A DNA stretch of 5,197 nucleotides. Source: Acidimicrobiia bacterium. Its GTDB lineage: Bacteria; Actinomycetota; Acidimicrobiia; Spongiisociales; ZC4RG35. How positions within the stretch are numbered: position 1 is the first letter of the stretch; every line of letters begins with the position of its first letter. Positions 4,686 through 5,197 of the stretch are shown piece by piece. Made by a program: the position numbers and the translations under genes. The notes under the pieces are model-generated. The model was not told the origin of the DNA. It saw only the letters and a list, made by a program, of their open reading frames with translations, and did not search any database. Where the stretch lies: contig QIDW01000235.1 in NCBI GenBank assembly GCA_003230435.1, positions 1 to 5,197 on the forward strand, written 5' to 3'.

Positions 4686-5197
4686 GTCGGTATCGGGAAT
4701 GCGCCGATACCGGCCATCACGATCGCCAGCCAAGCTCCAATGATCATCGGTGGCCCGTATGGCAGTTCGGTCTTCATCTTCGCCGCTCCGAGAGCCAACA
4801 TCCCGAGGGCGATGACACCGCCGATCAGCGCCGTGGCAAAAACGGCCCAGCCAAGCGTTCCCCAAGAGACAAATGCTGCGAACAGGCCAAGCTGAGGGGC
4901 CAGCTTGACGTCGCCTGCCCCAAACCCTCGTCCCCGGACTAGTAACCAGAGAACGGTGGCGCCGGCGAAGTAAGCCGCCGCACCTGCCAAACCCCGCCAT
5001 AGGGAATCCAGGCTTCCGTCGATCAAGGCAGCCAATCCAAGGCCAAGAGCAAGCGCCACTGATCCCCTGAGATTGAGACGGTCCACAATGCGAAACTTCT
5101 CCAGGTCTGTAACCAGGAGGGCCATGCTGAGCAGCAGAAATCCGATATACGCAACCAGCGGCCAGGCAATGCCGATGGTGTTGGCGAAGCCTATGGC
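4682..5197 (-). CDS. A24-family prepilin peptidase (TadV/PilD-like), C-terminal part
   Basis: This is a membrane-embedded aspartyl peptidase of the type IV prepilin peptidase family, which cleaves leader peptides of pilin-like proteins at the cytoplasmic face. The frame is open from the right edge, so the N terminus (and any methyltransferase domain with CXXC) is unseen; an internal Met at 5125 is not the true start because hydrophobic family-like sequence continues upstream. Of 171 visible residues, the first catalytic Asp lies in VTDLEKFRIVDRLN (Asp31) and the second in the GxGD motif GFGAGDVKLA (Asp96). The C-terminal LPYGPPMIIGAWLA is also typical. About five to six hydrophobic membrane segments can be seen. 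The usual Pro in the D-x5-I-P motif is Val here. The gene is a common companion of aro genes in Actinobacteria; no pilin gene is in the window. Confidence 0.88.
   Translation of the reverse strand, partial: AIGFANTIGIAWPLVAYIGFLLLSMALLVTDLEKFRIVDRLNLRGSVALALGLGLAALIDGSLDSLWRGLAGAAAYFAGATVLWLLVRGRGFGAGDVKLAPQLGLFAAFVSWGTLGWAVFATALIGGVIALGMLALGAAKMKTELPYGPPMIIGAWLAIVMAGIGAFPIPT

Noticed and set aside
4682..5125. Prepilin peptidase as a complete 147-residue protein starting at Met 5125
   Set aside because: The same frame is open for 24 more codons to the window edge and encodes a hydrophobic segment expected before the first catalytic Asp, so the gene is truncated by the window.

Overview
The window is a compact, entirely minus-strand block of housekeeping genes. 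In transcription order (right to left) it holds the 3' part of an A24-family prepilin peptidase gene, aroC, aroK, aroB, efp, nusB, a 113-nt regulatory gap, pyrR, and the first 63 codons of pyrB. GC content is moderate to high. The order aroC-aroK-aroB-efp-nusB-pyrR-pyrB, with a prepilin peptidase gene just before aroC, is the arrangement known from Actinobacteria. The moderate GC and sequence style would fit a non-mycobacterial lineage such as Acidimicrobiia, but that class-level placement is inference. There is no sign of mobile DNA, CRISPR, tRNA or rRNA.

Layout: 5197-4682, membrane aspartyl peptidase, N terminus off-window; 4657-3500 aroC, 3503-2997 aroK, 3009-1945 aroB (three late shikimate-pathway enzymes); 1945-1388 efp (translation elongation factor P); 1391-843 nusB (rRNA antitermination); 842-730 non-coding leader; 729-187 pyrR (pyrimidine regulator); 190-1 pyrB (aspartate transcarbamoylase). 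All gene junctions except two overlap by 1 to 13 nt, which suggests one co-transcribed, translationally coupled unit. The exceptions are a 24-nt gap before aroC, which holds a perfect hairpin, and the 113-nt gap before pyrR.

The most informative region is the nusB-pyrR gap. The transcript there contains a near-textbook PyrR-binding stem-loop: a GGUC/GGCC-type upper stem with hexaloop CAGCGA, and a CCUUU/AAAGG lower stem. The 3' side of the lower stem is part of a strong Shine-Dalgarno sequence (AAAGGAG). No attenuator terminator is visible, so PyrR probably acts by hiding a ribosome-binding site, as described for mycobacteria. That ribosome-binding site, however, is not placed for pyrR. It serves a 15-codon out-of-frame leader ORF whose end overlaps the pyrR start, and the leader's AUG sits in its own small hairpin. 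The simplest model is PyrR-controlled translation of a leader peptide coupled to pyrR and, through an ATGA overlap, to pyrB.

The other notable point is NusB. It carries about 65 extra N-terminal residues that resemble the small helical IF2_N domain of translation initiation factor IF2, an unusual architecture for this antitermination factor. Everything else looks like intact, functional core metabolism.
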